A stretch of DNA of 50,394 nt from JAYFQF01 sp034927285 (GCA_034927285.1 JAYFQF010000052.1:1-50394), one strand, 5' to 3'; shown: positions 15,912 to 25,028, counted from the stretch's first letter. The notes: generated by a model from the letters alone, not told the origin. Numbers and translations: made by a program.

Positions 15912-15947
15912 ATATGTGACTATACCCTATGCAGTGATTTGTGTCAA
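15912..15947 (-). promoter_or_regulatory. hyd operon promoter
   Basis: On the minus strand TTGACA (15,947-15,942) and TATAGT (15,924-15,919) are separated by exactly 17 bp, a near-perfect SigA promoter. Transcription would start near 15,912, about 30 bases before the hydC ATG. The -35 lies inside an inverted repeat described separately. Confidence 0.85.
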
Positions 15948-15956
15948 TATTCACAA
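15939..15956. promoter_or_regulatory. Rex-like or Crp-like operator over the hyd -35
   Basis: TTGTGTCAATATTCACAA covers the -35 of the hyd promoter. It fits the Rex operator form TTGTGAA-N4-TTCACAA at 12 of 14 defined positions, and the Crp form TGTGA-N6-TCACA at 9 of 10. Binding there would block RNA polymerase. Rex (NADH/NAD sensing) is the known regulator of many clostridial hydrogenase genes; the Crp/Fnr gene at 9,947 is an alternative. Confidence 0.6.
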
Positions 15957-16049
15957 GCGAAAAAACATAGCTTTTGTTAAGAATTCTCTTTTCTGAGGAA
16001 GGGCTTGGCGATTAGTGTAAAATTTCGGTATCTGAGCCGGAGCACCCTT

Positions 16050-16170
16050 TCGATTCATGATATAATGAGCGCAGCGAATTACATCATCATTCTCCTTCCG
16101 CAGCGGGCCGCGCGATAGTCAGGATGAAAAGAGCCGGCCGCGTTCCAATCAGAATTCATGATATAATGGT
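16050..16170 (+). repeat. Dispersed intergenic repeat, copies 2 and 3
   Basis: Two partial copies: ATTCATGATATAATGAGC...GCGAATTACATCATC from 16,053 (CATGAT and CATCAT 29 bp apart), and AAGAGCCGGCCGCGTT plus ATCAGAATTCATGATATAAT ending at 16,170. They lie in the 360-bp gap between the divergent hydC and sirtuin genes. No other gene is seen in this gap. Confidence 0.7.
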
Positions 16171-16265
16171 CAGAGAGATTTAATTCTTTTCCGAATTGAT
16201 AAAACTAGTGAACTAAATCACAAGTGAAATAAGGATATCGCCATTCATTTACGAAAGGGGTCTGG

Positions 16266-17003
16266 ATGATGAATACACGGTCTTCGGACGAGGTCCAAAA
16301 ACTTCAGGAACTGATTGATCAAAGCAAGCGGATCGTCTTTTTTGGCGGCGCCGGCGTTTCCACGGAAAGCGGAATCCCCGATTTTCGCAGCACCGACGGC
16401 TTATATAACCAAAAGTATGATTATCCGCCGGAAGTGATCTTAAGCCATACCTTCTATGAAAATCATCCCGAAGAGTTTTTTCGTTTCTATCGGGACAAAA
16501 TGATTTACCCCGACGCCCGGCCTAACGCCGCCCATCTTAAACTGGCCCGGCTGGAGGCCGCCGGCAGGCTGACCGCGGTGATCACTCAGAATATCGACGG
16601 TCTTCACCAAAAGGCCGGCTCAAAAAAGGTGCTGGAACTGCATGGCTCCGTGCTGCGCAACTATTGCGGCCGCTGCGGCAAAGCCTATGACGAGCTTTTC
16701 ATCCTCCACAGCACCGGCGTACCCCTCTGCACCTGCGGCGGCCGGATCAAACCAGACGTGGTCCTGTACGAGGAAAGCCTGGACAGCAGCACCCTGCAGG
16801 AGTCCATGAGCCAAATATCCGCGGCGGACCTTTTGATTATCGGCGGAACCTCTCTGGCCGTTTACCCGGCGGCGGGCCTCATCGATTACTTCAACGGCAA
16901 GGATCTGGTGCTGATCAATAAATCCGCCACCCCTCAGGACGGGCGGGCGTCTTTGCTGATCAAAGACAGCATCGGCCAGACCCTGGATCAAATCCGGGTG
17001 TAA
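16266..17003 (+). CDS. cobB: NAD-dependent protein deacylase, Sir2 family
   Basis: A 245-residue sirtuin with all key parts: GAGVSTESGIPDFRS (28-42), QNIDGLH (108-114) with the NAD site, catalytic His 126 in LHGS, a zinc site of four cysteines (134, 137, 155, 157) and a GTSLAVYPA segment near 195. It removes acyl groups from lysines using NAD. The ATG at 16266 (or 16269) follows AAAGGGG. It is divergent from the hydrogenase operon and ends at a terminator. Confidence 0.93.
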   Translation: MMNTRSSDEVQKLQELIDQSKRIVFFGGAGVSTESGIPDFRSTDGLYNQKYDYPPEVILSHTFYENHPEEFFRFYRDKMIYPDARPNAAHLKLARLEAAGRLTAVITQNIDGLHQKAGSKKVLELHGSVLRNYCGRCGKAYDELFILHSTGVPLCTCGGRIKPDVVLYEESLDSSTLQESMSQISAADLLIIGGTSLAVYPAAGLIDYFNGKDLVLINKSATPQDGRASLLIKDSIGQTLDQIRV

Positions 17004-17078
17004 AAAATATTCCTTTAAAAACAAAGGAATTTTCCGGTAAACACAGATCATCGTTAAAATTGAAAATCCATAGAACGA

Positions 17079-17129
17079 GCTGTCGCAGATCAGGCTTTTT
17101 CCTAACCAATTTGCGGCAGCCCCTTTTTT
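17079..17129 (+). terminator. Terminator between sirtuin and yedF
   Basis: GCTGTCGCA (17,079-17,087) pairs with TGCGGCAGC (17,112-17,120) and is followed by CCCTTTTTT. It closes the sirtuin transcript; yedF converges on it. A smaller hairpin, ATTCCTTT/AAAGGAAT, lies right after the sirtuin stop near 17,010-17,032. The larger stem resembles the hairpin at 7,357-7,403. Confidence 0.65.
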
Positions 17130-17154
17130 CCTTTTCAGGTTTTTTCCAGTCTGC

Positions 17155-17799
17155 TCAGCCTAAGCTTACGACTTTGGAATACTCCCCTAAGCAGGTAACG
17201 ATATCATACATATTACTGACCTGGCCCACTTGCAGCTGCTCCTTGAGCCCGTAAAAGTCCAGGCAGGTGCCGCAGGCCAGCACCCGGCAGCCATTTTCCT
17301 GCAGAGCCTTTAAATGCTCGATCACCTGCTGATCCTGAGTGGGCAGCTTTACGCCGCTATTAACAAAAATTACTGCGGCAGGCTTTTTCTCCGCCTGACT
17401 TAAAGTATAAAAATACATGCGGATCAGATTGCCCCCCAGCTGGCGGTCGCCGTCGCCCAGAATATCCGTACCGCAAAACAGCGCCCAACCACCGTCCCGG
17501 CCGACGGATCCTTCGGCTGCGCCTGCCGCAGCTTCCGTTCCGGCTCCGGATTCCTGCCCGGCCGGGGCACCGCCAACCGCGGGACCACCGCTTCCTTTGG
17601 CAAAAGTCAAAAGATAAGGATTTTCCTTGTCCGCCGTGATGCTATAACCGCTGGAGCCGGCCAGCCGGGTTAAGTTTCCTACCGCAGTATCGTTATCCAC
17701 TTCAACTTTAAAGTCATCCTGGCCATCCTCAATAGCTTTCTTGGCCAGGATCACCGGCTTTGGACATGCCAGCCCTTTCGCGTCAATCAGCTTGCTCAC
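17155..17799 (-). CDS. yedF: Selenium metabolism-associated protein YedF
   Basis: A 214-residue two-domain protein: an N-terminal TusA/SirA-like domain with the KGLACPKPVI motif (Cys 12), a low-complexity Gly/Ala-rich linker (about 75-100), and a C-terminal DsrE-like domain with a CGTCLDFYGL motif. Such proteins are linked to selenium handling by genome context in other bacteria; no selD or selA is in the window, so the role is inferred. I choose GTG 17799 because GGGAGG sits seven bases upstream; an ATG at 17826 would add nine residues. Confidence 0.85.
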   Translation of the reverse strand: MSKLIDAKGLACPKPVILAKKAIEDGQDDFKVEVDNDTAVGNLTRLAGSSGYSITADKENPYLLTFAKGSGGPAVGGAPAGQESGAGTEAAAGAAEGSVGRDGGWALFCGTDILGDGDRQLGGNLIRMYFYTLSQAEKKPAAVIFVNSGVKLPTQDQQVIEHLKALQENGCRVLACGTCLDFYGLKEQLQVGQVSNMYDIVTCLGEYSKVVSLG

Positions 17800-18062
17800 C
17801 GCCGCGCCTCCCGTATCAGAATTCATCCTGCTGCGGCACCGGGCCTGGCCCGCCGCCGCCGGACAGAGTATTTGCTTGTCTTTATCATACTACCTCCGGA
17901 CCGCAAATCCTATCCCTGAAAAGAGAATAACGCATTGGAAAAACAAATCTATCTTTCTCTGTTTATTTGTTTTTTCTATCAATAGGCCCGGGGCCTCCAA
18001 CCCGGGAGGCCAGGGTCCCAATTTGTCCCCCCTCTCCAGCCTTATATCCGCCGCCCCGGCTC

Positions 18063-18707
18063 CTATCTGTACAGCCGCAGCGGCGAGCCGCCGCCGCAGG
18101 GCCGGGGAGTCAGAAGCTTCAGCATTCCCTCTCCCGTCAGCTGCCATTCTTCCTCTCCCAGATCTTCCTGGACCGCTTTAATCAGGAGAAGGCTCAGCCG
18201 GTACAGCCCCTTCTCTCCCGCAAGGGGAAGAACCTTTTGGTGATGACGGCCGGCGGCGGACACCGCCCGGGCTTCTCTGAGAAAGGTGTCGGCAGCGGAG
18301 ATCACCCGGGGGCTGGCGCAGGTATAAAATTCCGCTTTTTCCTCCCGCAGAAAATCGGTTAACGCCAGCTCCCGGCTATAACTCCTGCCGCCTTGCCTCA
18401 CTTCCTCCAATGTGGTGAACAGGCTTTCCAGAAGGCTTTGGTAAAGCTCCCGCTTTTCTTCGTACCCGGCCAGGAGCAAGGCCTGTTTCCTCTCCTGGGC
18501 GCTATAGCGCTGAAAACAGGGCACCGCCAGCGCCGTAAAAATCAGCGCCGTAATAAATACCGCTCTCTGACCGGCTTCCATGACGATCAGCCCTTTTACC
18601 GTCAGGCCGGCCAGGGCGCCCGCCAGCATAGCCCCCAAAAAGACTGCCGCCAGGTAAATCACCGTCTGCCATTTTTCAGGTTTTCTCTTCATCCGGAAGT
18701 TAAACAT
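18063..18707 (-). CDS. Hypothetical protein with two membrane helices
   Basis: A 214-residue protein, not recognised. Two hydrophobic segments (about residues 16-38 and 45-64) near the N-terminus are followed by a soluble, helical domain rich in E, R and L. GGAGGTG stands nine bases before the ATG, so it is a real gene. It lies between yedF and the WYL regulator, all on the minus strand, with gaps large enough for separate transcription. Confidence 0.6.
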   Translation of the reverse strand: MFNFRMKRKPEKWQTVIYLAAVFLGAMLAGALAGLTVKGLIVMEAGQRAVFITALIFTALAVPCFQRYSAQERKQALLLAGYEEKRELYQSLLESLFTTLEEVRQGGRSYSRELALTDFLREEKAEFYTCASPRVISAADTFLREARAVSAAGRHHQKVLPLAGEKGLYRLSLLLIKAVQEDLGEEEWQLTGEGMLKLLTPRPCGGGSPLRLYR

Positions 18708-18805
18708 AAATAAAACACCTCCTTGTATGATTCAATCATAGCAAAAGAGGTGTTCCTTTGTTTGCACTGTTATTTATCATTTTGCCGGATACGGGCGGCT
18801 AGCCC

Positions 18806-18876
18806 CATCATTTCCGGGCATTTCCCCGTCATTTCTCCGGTTCATTTCTCCGGGCATTTCCCCGTTATTCCCCCGG
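18806..18876. repeat. CATTTCCCCG / CATTTCTCCGG tandem repeat
   Basis: Five or six copies of CATTTC(C/T)CCGG-like 11-13-base units follow each other across the end of the WYL gene. Similar degenerate arrays occur at the 3' ends of two other genes in the window (7,419-7,497 and 8,908-9,082). Confidence 0.45.
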
Positions 18877-19854
18877 TTCGTAATTTTCCAGAATCGCCCG
18901 CAGCTGCCGGGCCAGGTCCTGCCTGACCTCTGCCGGGCCCAGAATCTCCGCCCGGGGACCGAACTGCCAGAGCCAGGAATAAAATACCGGGCTCACGGCT
19001 ACCTTGATATTGGCGATAAACCGGTCTTCCCCATCCCTGGTTACGGAAACATCTTTGCCGAAGCGGTCCACCACCACGCCCATGAGCTCCCGGGCAAAGC
19101 GAACCTTTACCCAGCTGTCCGGCCCGGCAAACATGCCGAAGGTCTTCTGACAATATTCCACCGGGTCAATCCGTTTGTCCAGAAGCTGCCGGCTTTCCTC
19201 CTCCACGCGGATATCGGTCATCTTATCTACCCGGAAATGGGCCAGCTTGCCGTAGCGGCTGTGCCAGGCCACCAGATAATAGTTTTCGTTTTCCCAGCAA
19301 AGGATGTAAGGGCTGACCTGATAGCGGGTACCCTGGCGGCGGAAGACCTGATTCTTATCCAGGTCGTAGTCGTAATATTTGAAAGAAACCTGACTGTTCC
19401 GGGCGATGGCCCGGTGAATGGCGTCCACGTTATAGTAAATGCTTTCGTTAAAGGTTTTTACCCTGCCGCTCACAAAAACCTGCCGCCTCAGCTCGCCGGC
19501 ATAGTGCCGGCTGGTGAGGTTCTCGATTTTCCTGATCAGCTGCTGAGATTTCTTCTGAGTGATAAACCGCGCCGAGGAAACGGTATCCGCCAAAAGCTTC
19601 AGCTCCGCCAGCTCAAAATCCCGGCCCGCCAGATAGTAAACATACTGCTTACGCTTTTCCCCCACGATATCCAGGCCGAAATCCCGCAGGAGACGGATGT
19701 CGCAATAAACCGACCGCCGCTCGCTGAGGATATCCTGAGCCCGCAGCTTTTCCTGCAGCTGGCTCATGGCCAGGGGATGCTCCTCGTCGGTTTCCTCCAG
19801 AAAAATTTTCATCAGGTATAAAAGCTTCAGCTTATTTTTACTGTTGCCACTCAC
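18865..19854 (-). CDS. WYL-domain transcription regulator
   Basis: A 329-residue YafY/WYL-type regulator: an N-terminal winged helix (about residues 8-75, with SERRSVYCDIRLLRDFGLDI), a middle WYL domain (about 140-215; VSPYILCWENENYYLVAW followed by HFRVDKM), and a C-terminal extension. WYL domains sense ligands such as nucleotides. The start GTG 19854 is placed by AAGGGA upstream; it overlaps the end of the HAD gene by 17 bp, so the two are coupled. The regulated genes are unknown. Confidence 0.85.
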   Translation of the reverse strand: MSGNSKNKLKLLYLMKIFLEETDEEHPLAMSQLQEKLRAQDILSERRSVYCDIRLLRDFGLDIVGEKRKQYVYYLAGRDFELAELKLLADTVSSARFITQKKSQQLIRKIENLTSRHYAGELRRQVFVSGRVKTFNESIYYNVDAIHRAIARNSQVSFKYYDYDLDKNQVFRRQGTRYQVSPYILCWENENYYLVAWHSRYGKLAHFRVDKMTDIRVEEESRQLLDKRIDPVEYCQKTFGMFAGPDSWVKVRFARELMGVVVDRFGKDVSVTRDGEDRFIANIKVAVSPVFYSWLWQFGPRAEILGPAEVRQDLARQLRAILENYEPGE

Positions 19855-20599
19855 AGGGATCCCTTCTTCCTTCAGCAATATCCCGAAATTCACCCAGCTC
19901 TTTGATCCAATAGGTAACGGGCGGCCGGCCTTCTTCCGGCAGCCCCCCGGGAGCATACCAGCAGGTGTCGATGCCGGCGGCGGCCCCGCCGGCCATATCC
20001 GAGGTCAGGGAATCTCCCAGGATGATGGTCCGGGAAAGCTTATCCGCCGTATCCAGGCCCAAAGCCCGGAACACATAGTCGAAATAGGCTTTCTGGGGCT
20101 TGGCGGCGCCCACCGCCTCAGAAACAAACAAGTTTTTAATGTAGGGCCGGATCAGGGAAGCCTCAAGCCGGCTTTGCTGGACCCGGGAGATCCCGTTGGT
20201 GGCGATATAGAGGCCGCAGGAGCCGGCAAGCTCCCGGCAAAGTTCCAGGGCGCCGGGCAAAAGGAAATGGCCCCGGCCCAGATTAGTCAGATAATCTTCG
20301 GCAAAAGAGTCCACATCAATGCTGTCCAGCCGGCTTCGCAGCGACTGGTCACAGTCCCCTTCAGCCTTCATCCAGTCAAAGATGTGAAAAAAGCGCAGAG
20401 TCTTCAGGCGTTCTTTTTCCACCAGTCCTTTTTCCAGGTCGCGCCAAAGTGCCTCATTGATCTCGATATACCGTGCCAGCAGCTCCCGGCGGGCCGGCAG
20501 CCCGTAGGCTGAAAAGGTCTGATAAAACGCCTCTTTTTCCGCCCGGTGGAAATCAAACAAGGTGCCGTCGGCATCCAGTAAAATCGTATCGTATCGCAT
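19838..20599 (-). CDS. yjjG: HAD nucleotidase, YjjG family
   Basis: A 253-residue HAD-superfamily hydrolase with motif I DADGTLFDF (with the two aspartates), motif II as TNG near 155, the motif III lysine in AAKPQKAYF and motif IV GDSLTSD. Length and motif layout match YjjG/YfnB 5'-nucleotidases, which clear non-canonical pyrimidine nucleotides. GGAGGCGG stands before the ATG. It is cotranscribed with the WYL regulator that begins inside its 3' end. Confidence 0.88.
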   Translation of the reverse strand: MRYDTILLDADGTLFDFHRAEKEAFYQTFSAYGLPARRELLARYIEINEALWRDLEKGLVEKERLKTLRFFHIFDWMKAEGDCDQSLRSRLDSIDVDSFAEDYLTNLGRGHFLLPGALELCRELAGSCGLYIATNGISRVQQSRLEASLIRPYIKNLFVSEAVGAAKPQKAYFDYVFRALGLDTADKLSRTIILGDSLTSDMAGGAAAGIDTCWYAPGGLPEEGRPPVTYWIKELGEFRDIAEGRRDPCEWQQ

Positions 20600-20655
20600 C
20601 TCCGCCTCCTTTTCCGCGGCCGGGCAATTCTCTTCGAAAAAATTCCGGATATGTC

Positions 20656-22578
20656 TTACATTAATTGGCAGATGGCGTTGGAGAAGGCCACGGGATCCTC
20701 GATGGTCATCCCTTCGATCAGCAGGGCCTGATTATACAAAAGCTCAGCGTAAAATTTGACCTTTTCCTTGTCCTCGGCATACAGCCTGGTCATGGTCTGA
20801 AAGACCGGATGATTGCTGTTGATCTCCAGTACCCGGTCTGCCTTCACTTTCTGATCCGCCGGCATTGAATTCAGCACTTTCTCCATCTCCAGGGAAAGGG
20901 GTCCGTCGCTGGTCAGACAGACGGGATGGGATTTCAGCCTTCCCGTAAGCCGCACATCCTTTACCTTTCCTTCCAGGGCTTCCTTTACATAGGCCAGCAT
21001 GTCCTTGTTGGTTTCGGACTGCGTCTTCACCGCTTCTTTTTCTTCCGCGGATTCTAAGTCCACTTCCTTATCGGAAACGGATTTGTATTCTTTGCCCTGG
21101 TAATCCCGCATGATCTTGACGGCGAATTCATCCACGTCGTCCATCATGCAGAGAACGTCGTAGCCTTTGTCCAGGGCCAGCTCCGTCTGAGGCAGCTTAC
21201 GGGCCCGGTCGGCGGTTTTCGCGCAGACATAATAGATTTCCTTCTGATCGGCCGGCATGGCCGCCGCGTATTCCGCCAGAGTAACCAGCTTGTCCTCTTT
21301 CAGGGAATAGTACATCAGCAGATCCTGCAGCTTCTCCTTATCCCCGCCGAAGGTATTATAGATGCCGAATTTAATCTGCAGGCCGAAATCCTTGAAAAAC
21401 TTTTCATATTTTTCCCGGTCGTCCTTTTGCAGCTTCAGCAGTTCCGACTTGATCTTCTTTTCCAGGCTCTTGGCGATGGCTTTCAGCTGCCGGTCCTGCT
21501 GCAGCATTTCCCGGGAGATATTTAAGGAAAGGTCCGGAGAGTCCACCAGGCCTTTGACAAAGCTGAAGCAGTCCGGCAAAAGATCGGCGCATTTGTCCAT
21601 GATCAGCACTCCGCTGGAATAAAGCTGCAGTCCCTTTTCATACTCTTTGCTGTAGTAGTTGTAAGGCGCGTGGGCGGGAAAATACAGAATGGCGTTGTAG
21701 CTGATCATCCCCTCGGCCTGGGTGTGGATAAAGGCTAAAGGCTTTTCATAGTCGGAGAATTTCTCCATATAGAAATTCTCGTAATCTTCTTCCTTCACCT
21801 CGTCTTTGTTCCGCCGCCATAAGGGCACCATACTATTTAAAGTATCCAGCTCATTATATGACTCGTACTGGGGAATATGGTCCTCTTCCCTGCCCGGTTC
21901 CTTGTCCTGATCCTCCCCGGGCGCTTCCTCCTTCAGCCGGCTTTTCGTCACTTCCATCATGATCGGGTAACGGATATAGTCGGAATAACGTTTGACGATT
22001 TCAACTATCGTATGCTGCTCCAGATACTGATCATAGTCCTCTTCTCCCTGATTCTCCTTGATGGTCAGGGTAATGACAGTGCCGGCCTCCTCTTTTTGGC
22101 AAGGCTCGATGGTATAGCCGTCGGCCCCTTCCGACTGCCAGCGCCAGCTTTCCTCAGAGCCCAAAGCCCGGCTCTCCACAACGATCTTCCGGGCCACCAT
22201 GAAGGCGGAATAAAAGCCTACGCCGAACTGGCCGATAACGTCGATTTCCTGTCCCAGCTCGTTTTCCTTACGGAAATCCAGGGTGCCGCTTTTGGCGATG
22301 GTCCCCAGGTTTCCTTCCAGCTCTTCTTTGGTCATGCCGATACCTTTGTCGCTGATGGTCAGGGTACGGGTAGTTTTGTCCACCGTCAGCATAATCGGAA
22401 AATCCTGGCGGGCCAGGCCGGCGCCCCCTTCCTTCAGGGACTGGAAATAGCGCTTGTCGATGGCGTCGCTGGCATTGGAAATCAGTTCCCTTAAAAAGAT
22501 TTCCTTGTGGGTATAGATCGAGTTGATCATCAGATCCAAAATACGCCTTGATTCCGTTTTAAATTGTTTCTTGGCCAT
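20656..22578 (-). CDS. htpG: Molecular chaperone HtpG (Hsp90)
   Basis: A 640-residue Hsp90 of normal bacterial length. The N-terminal ATPase has LRELISNASDAIDK, DKGIGMTKEEL, and the lid-glycine motif GQFGVGFYSAFMVA; the middle domain holds LNISREMLQQD with the catalytic arginine; the C-terminal dimerisation domain is complete. It helps fold client proteins in the cytoplasm using ATP. It has its own gap on both sides; no CIRCE-type repeat is seen upstream. Confidence 0.96.
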   Translation of the reverse strand: MAKKQFKTESRRILDLMINSIYTHKEIFLRELISNASDAIDKRYFQSLKEGGAGLARQDFPIMLTVDKTTRTLTISDKGIGMTKEELEGNLGTIAKSGTLDFRKENELGQEIDVIGQFGVGFYSAFMVARKIVVESRALGSEESWRWQSEGADGYTIEPCQKEEAGTVITLTIKENQGEEDYDQYLEQHTIVEIVKRYSDYIRYPIMMEVTKSRLKEEAPGEDQDKEPGREEDHIPQYESYNELDTLNSMVPLWRRNKDEVKEEDYENFYMEKFSDYEKPLAFIHTQAEGMISYNAILYFPAHAPYNYYSKEYEKGLQLYSSGVLIMDKCADLLPDCFSFVKGLVDSPDLSLNISREMLQQDRQLKAIAKSLEKKIKSELLKLQKDDREKYEKFFKDFGLQIKFGIYNTFGGDKEKLQDLLMYYSLKEDKLVTLAEYAAAMPADQKEIYYVCAKTADRARKLPQTELALDKGYDVLCMMDDVDEFAVKIMRDYQGKEYKSVSDKEVDLESAEEKEAVKTQSETNKDMLAYVKEALEGKVKDVRLTGRLKSHPVCLTSDGPLSLEMEKVLNSMPADQKVKADRVLEINSNHPVFQTMTRLYAEDKEKVKFYAELLYNQALLIEGMTIEDPVAFSNAICQLM

Positions 22579-22677
22579 AAACTATCACCTGTCTCCTTTA
22601 TGATTATCATATTTTAAGCTGTCGGCAGCTTATTAAGCAAGTCCTGGAGATTTCATTTGCCTGGTTTGTTATATTTA

Positions 22678-24336
22678 TCAAGCCCGCGGTTCAACTTCTT
22701 CATTTTTTCCGCTTTCCCCAACGTCCTGGCGGGGTCCCCCGGCGCCTTGTTCTCCGGGATCTTGTTCTCCCGAGCTTTGGGGCAGCTCAAACCAGAAGCT
22801 TACGCCGTCTTCCAGATTTTCCACACCGTAATTTGCTTTATGGCGTTCCATGACGGTTTTTACAATCGTCAGCCCCAGGCCGGAACCGCCGTATTCCCGG
22901 CAGCGGGATTTATCGGCTTTATAAAAGCTCTCCCAGATCCTTTGGCTTTCTTCCTGATCCAGCTGTCTTCCGCTGTTAAATACCTCCACCCGCACCCGGG
23001 CCTGCCGGGCTTTTTCCATCGCCTGGCCCACGGAAGCCGCCGTGCCGCCGGCCAGGGCCTTGGCGGCCCGGGACACCATGTCTTCCCGGTGGGCGTCGTC
23101 GGCCAGAAGCTTTACCCTGACCCTTACCAGTCTGCGGCCCTCCGCATAATGGATGGCGTTGGTCAGATAGTTTGCGATGACTTCGTCAATCAAGAACTCA
23201 TCGCCGCATGCCCAGGCTTCCTCCGGTCCCTCATAGGCAAAGGACACCCCTTCGGCGCCGGGAAGGTTTTTGGTCCGCCGCATCAGGGATTTCACCATAG
23301 ACACCAACTCGATGCTGTCCAGCGTCAGATCGTCGTGGCCTGATTCCAGGCTGTTTATCGTGGTCAGTTTGCGCACCAGCTGGTTCATCCGGTTGGCTTC
23401 GTCGCCGATGACGTCCAGATAATAACGCCGGTCTTCCTCGCTGGTAATCACGTTATCCTGCAAGGCTTCCGCATAACCCTGAATCAGGGCGATGGGGGTT
23501 TTGAGCTCATGGGATACGCTGGACAAAAACTCCCGCCGCTTGTCGTCCAGTCCGGAAATATAAAGGATATCTTCCTCCAATTGCTGGTTGGTGTCCCTAA
23601 GCTCGGATATGGTCCTTTCCAGCTTATCCGAAAGGGCGTTAAAGCTGGAGGCCAAAGAACCGATCTCATCCTCCTCGCTTACCTGGATCCGGTGGCTGAA
23701 ATCCAGCTTGGCCATATCCCGGGCGATGCTTTCCACTTCCTTGATGGGCCGGGCGATCTGGGCGGAGATCCGGGCGCTGATAAAGGCGGAAAAAATGATG
23801 CTGATCATCCCGGTAAACAACAGGAACTTGTTGGCGATATCCACGCTTTCCGTAATGGATTGCAAAGGGGTCCGCAAAAGAACGAAAAGGCCGTTGTCCA
23901 ATGTGCCTAAAAGGTCCAGATACTCGGCATCCAGGCGTTCTTCATAGTTTTGCTGCACCAGATAGCGGGGACGGTTTTCCGGCTGCCGGATATACTTTTC
24001 TATCCCGGAAATCCCCGGGATCAGCATCCTGCGGTCGCCGATGATCACCGCGTTTTTCCAGGTATAATACAGGACATTCATCTGATTGTCAAAGACCACC
24101 AGCCCCATGCCCCGGTTGGATTGCAGCTTTTCAAACTCCAGCTCCAGGTTGGTATCGGCCTCCTGAGTTTTATACAGCGTGTTGATCCCTTCAAAGGCCT
24201 GGATCAGGGTCCCCGTTTTGCTGAACAGATAAAATCGTTCCAAAAAGAGGCTGTTGATCAGCCAGCCGAATACGATGACCACCGCCATCAGGCCGGCCAT
24301 AAAAGCAAATAGCTTGCTGCGGATGGATCTTTTCAT
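22678..24336 (-). CDS. Two-component sensor histidine kinase
   Basis: A 552-residue membrane kinase: transmembrane helices at about 8-30 and 169-190 enclose an extracytoplasmic sensor of about 135 residues; then a HAMP domain, a HisKA domain with the phospho-accepting His 276 in SVSHELKTPIALIQGYAEAL, and an HATPase domain ending in GGSGLGLTIVKTVM. A Gly/Glu-rich tail follows. Its ATG overlaps the response regulator stop by four bases (ATGA). The signal sensed cannot be told. Confidence 0.92.
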   Translation of the reverse strand: MKRSIRSKLFAFMAGLMAVVIVFGWLINSLFLERFYLFSKTGTLIQAFEGINTLYKTQEADTNLELEFEKLQSNRGMGLVVFDNQMNVLYYTWKNAVIIGDRRMLIPGISGIEKYIRQPENRPRYLVQQNYEERLDAEYLDLLGTLDNGLFVLLRTPLQSITESVDIANKFLLFTGMISIIFSAFISARISAQIARPIKEVESIARDMAKLDFSHRIQVSEEDEIGSLASSFNALSDKLERTISELRDTNQQLEEDILYISGLDDKRREFLSSVSHELKTPIALIQGYAEALQDNVITSEEDRRYYLDVIGDEANRMNQLVRKLTTINSLESGHDDLTLDSIELVSMVKSLMRRTKNLPGAEGVSFAYEGPEEAWACGDEFLIDEVIANYLTNAIHYAEGRRLVRVRVKLLADDAHREDMVSRAAKALAGGTAASVGQAMEKARQARVRVEVFNSGRQLDQEESQRIWESFYKADKSRCREYGGSGLGLTIVKTVMERHKANYGVENLEDGVSFWFELPQSSGEQDPGEQGAGGPRQDVGESGKNEEVEPRA

Positions 24337-25028
24337 AGGGGGACCTCAAATTTATAGCCGATGTTCCGGACGGTCTGGATATAATCGCCGCAGTCCCCCA
24401 GCTTCTGGCGCAGCTTTTTGATGTGGGTGTCAATGGTCCGGGTATCGCCGTAGTAATCATAATCCCAGACCTGGTTCAGGATCTTCTCCCGGGTCAGAGC
24501 CACCCCCCGGTTATCGATCAGGAAATTCAGCAATTCGTATTCCTTATAGCTCAGCTCCACCGGCTGGTCTTTGACGGAGATACGGCGGCCCTCCCGGTCC
24601 ACCAGGAGTTCTCCGCAGCGTACGGCCTGCATATTCCGGCGGCCCCGGCTGCGGCGGATCAGCGCCTCCACCCGGGCTACCAGGATCTTGGGACTGAAGG
24701 GTTTGGAAATATACTCGTCCACGCCCAGGTCAAACCCCCTAAGCTCATCCCGCTCCTCACCCCGGGCCGTCAGCATGATAATCGGCACAAAGGATATCTT
24801 GCGGATCTCCTGACAGACCTGCCAGCCGTCCATTTTAGGCATCATTACATCCAGGATCACCAAATCGATCCCTTTGACGCCATTAAAGATCTCCAAAGCG
24901 GCCTCGCCGTCCGCAGCCTCCAGGATCTGCACCCCGGCGGCCTCCAGATAATCGTGGATCAGCTTACGCATACGGCTTTCGTCATCTACAACCAGAATTT
25001 TTAAACCCTTCATGGATATATCTGTCAT
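24333..25028 (-). CDS. OmpR/PhoB-type response regulator
   Basis: A 231-residue regulator: receiver domain with acidic pocket VVDDE (13-17), phosphorylation site Asp 60 in VILDVMMPKMDG, and the conserved Thr and Lys of TARG and SKPFSP; then a winged-helix DNA-binding domain with the TIDTHIKKLRQKLG recognition region. It forms an operon with the kinase that overlaps its end. ATG 25028 has AGGTG six bases upstream; ATG 25013 is an alternative. A GC-rich hairpin lies about 30-60 bases upstream in the leader (25,057-25,086). Confidence 0.93.
   Translation of the reverse strand: MTDISMKGLKILVVDDESRMRKLIHDYLEAAGVQILEAADGEAALEIFNGVKGIDLVILDVMMPKMDGWQVCQEIRKISFVPIIMLTARGEERDELRGFDLGVDEYISKPFSPKILVARVEALIRRSRGRRNMQAVRCGELLVDREGRRISVKDQPVELSYKEYELLNFLIDNRGVALTREKILNQVWDYDYYGDTRTIDTHIKKLRQKLGDCGDYIQTVRNIGYKFEVPL

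Noticed and set aside
16162..16167. Repeat TATAAT as the sirtuin promoter
   Set aside because: No -35 at a proper distance (CGCGTT there) and about 100 bp to the start; kept only as a general possibility for the repeat.
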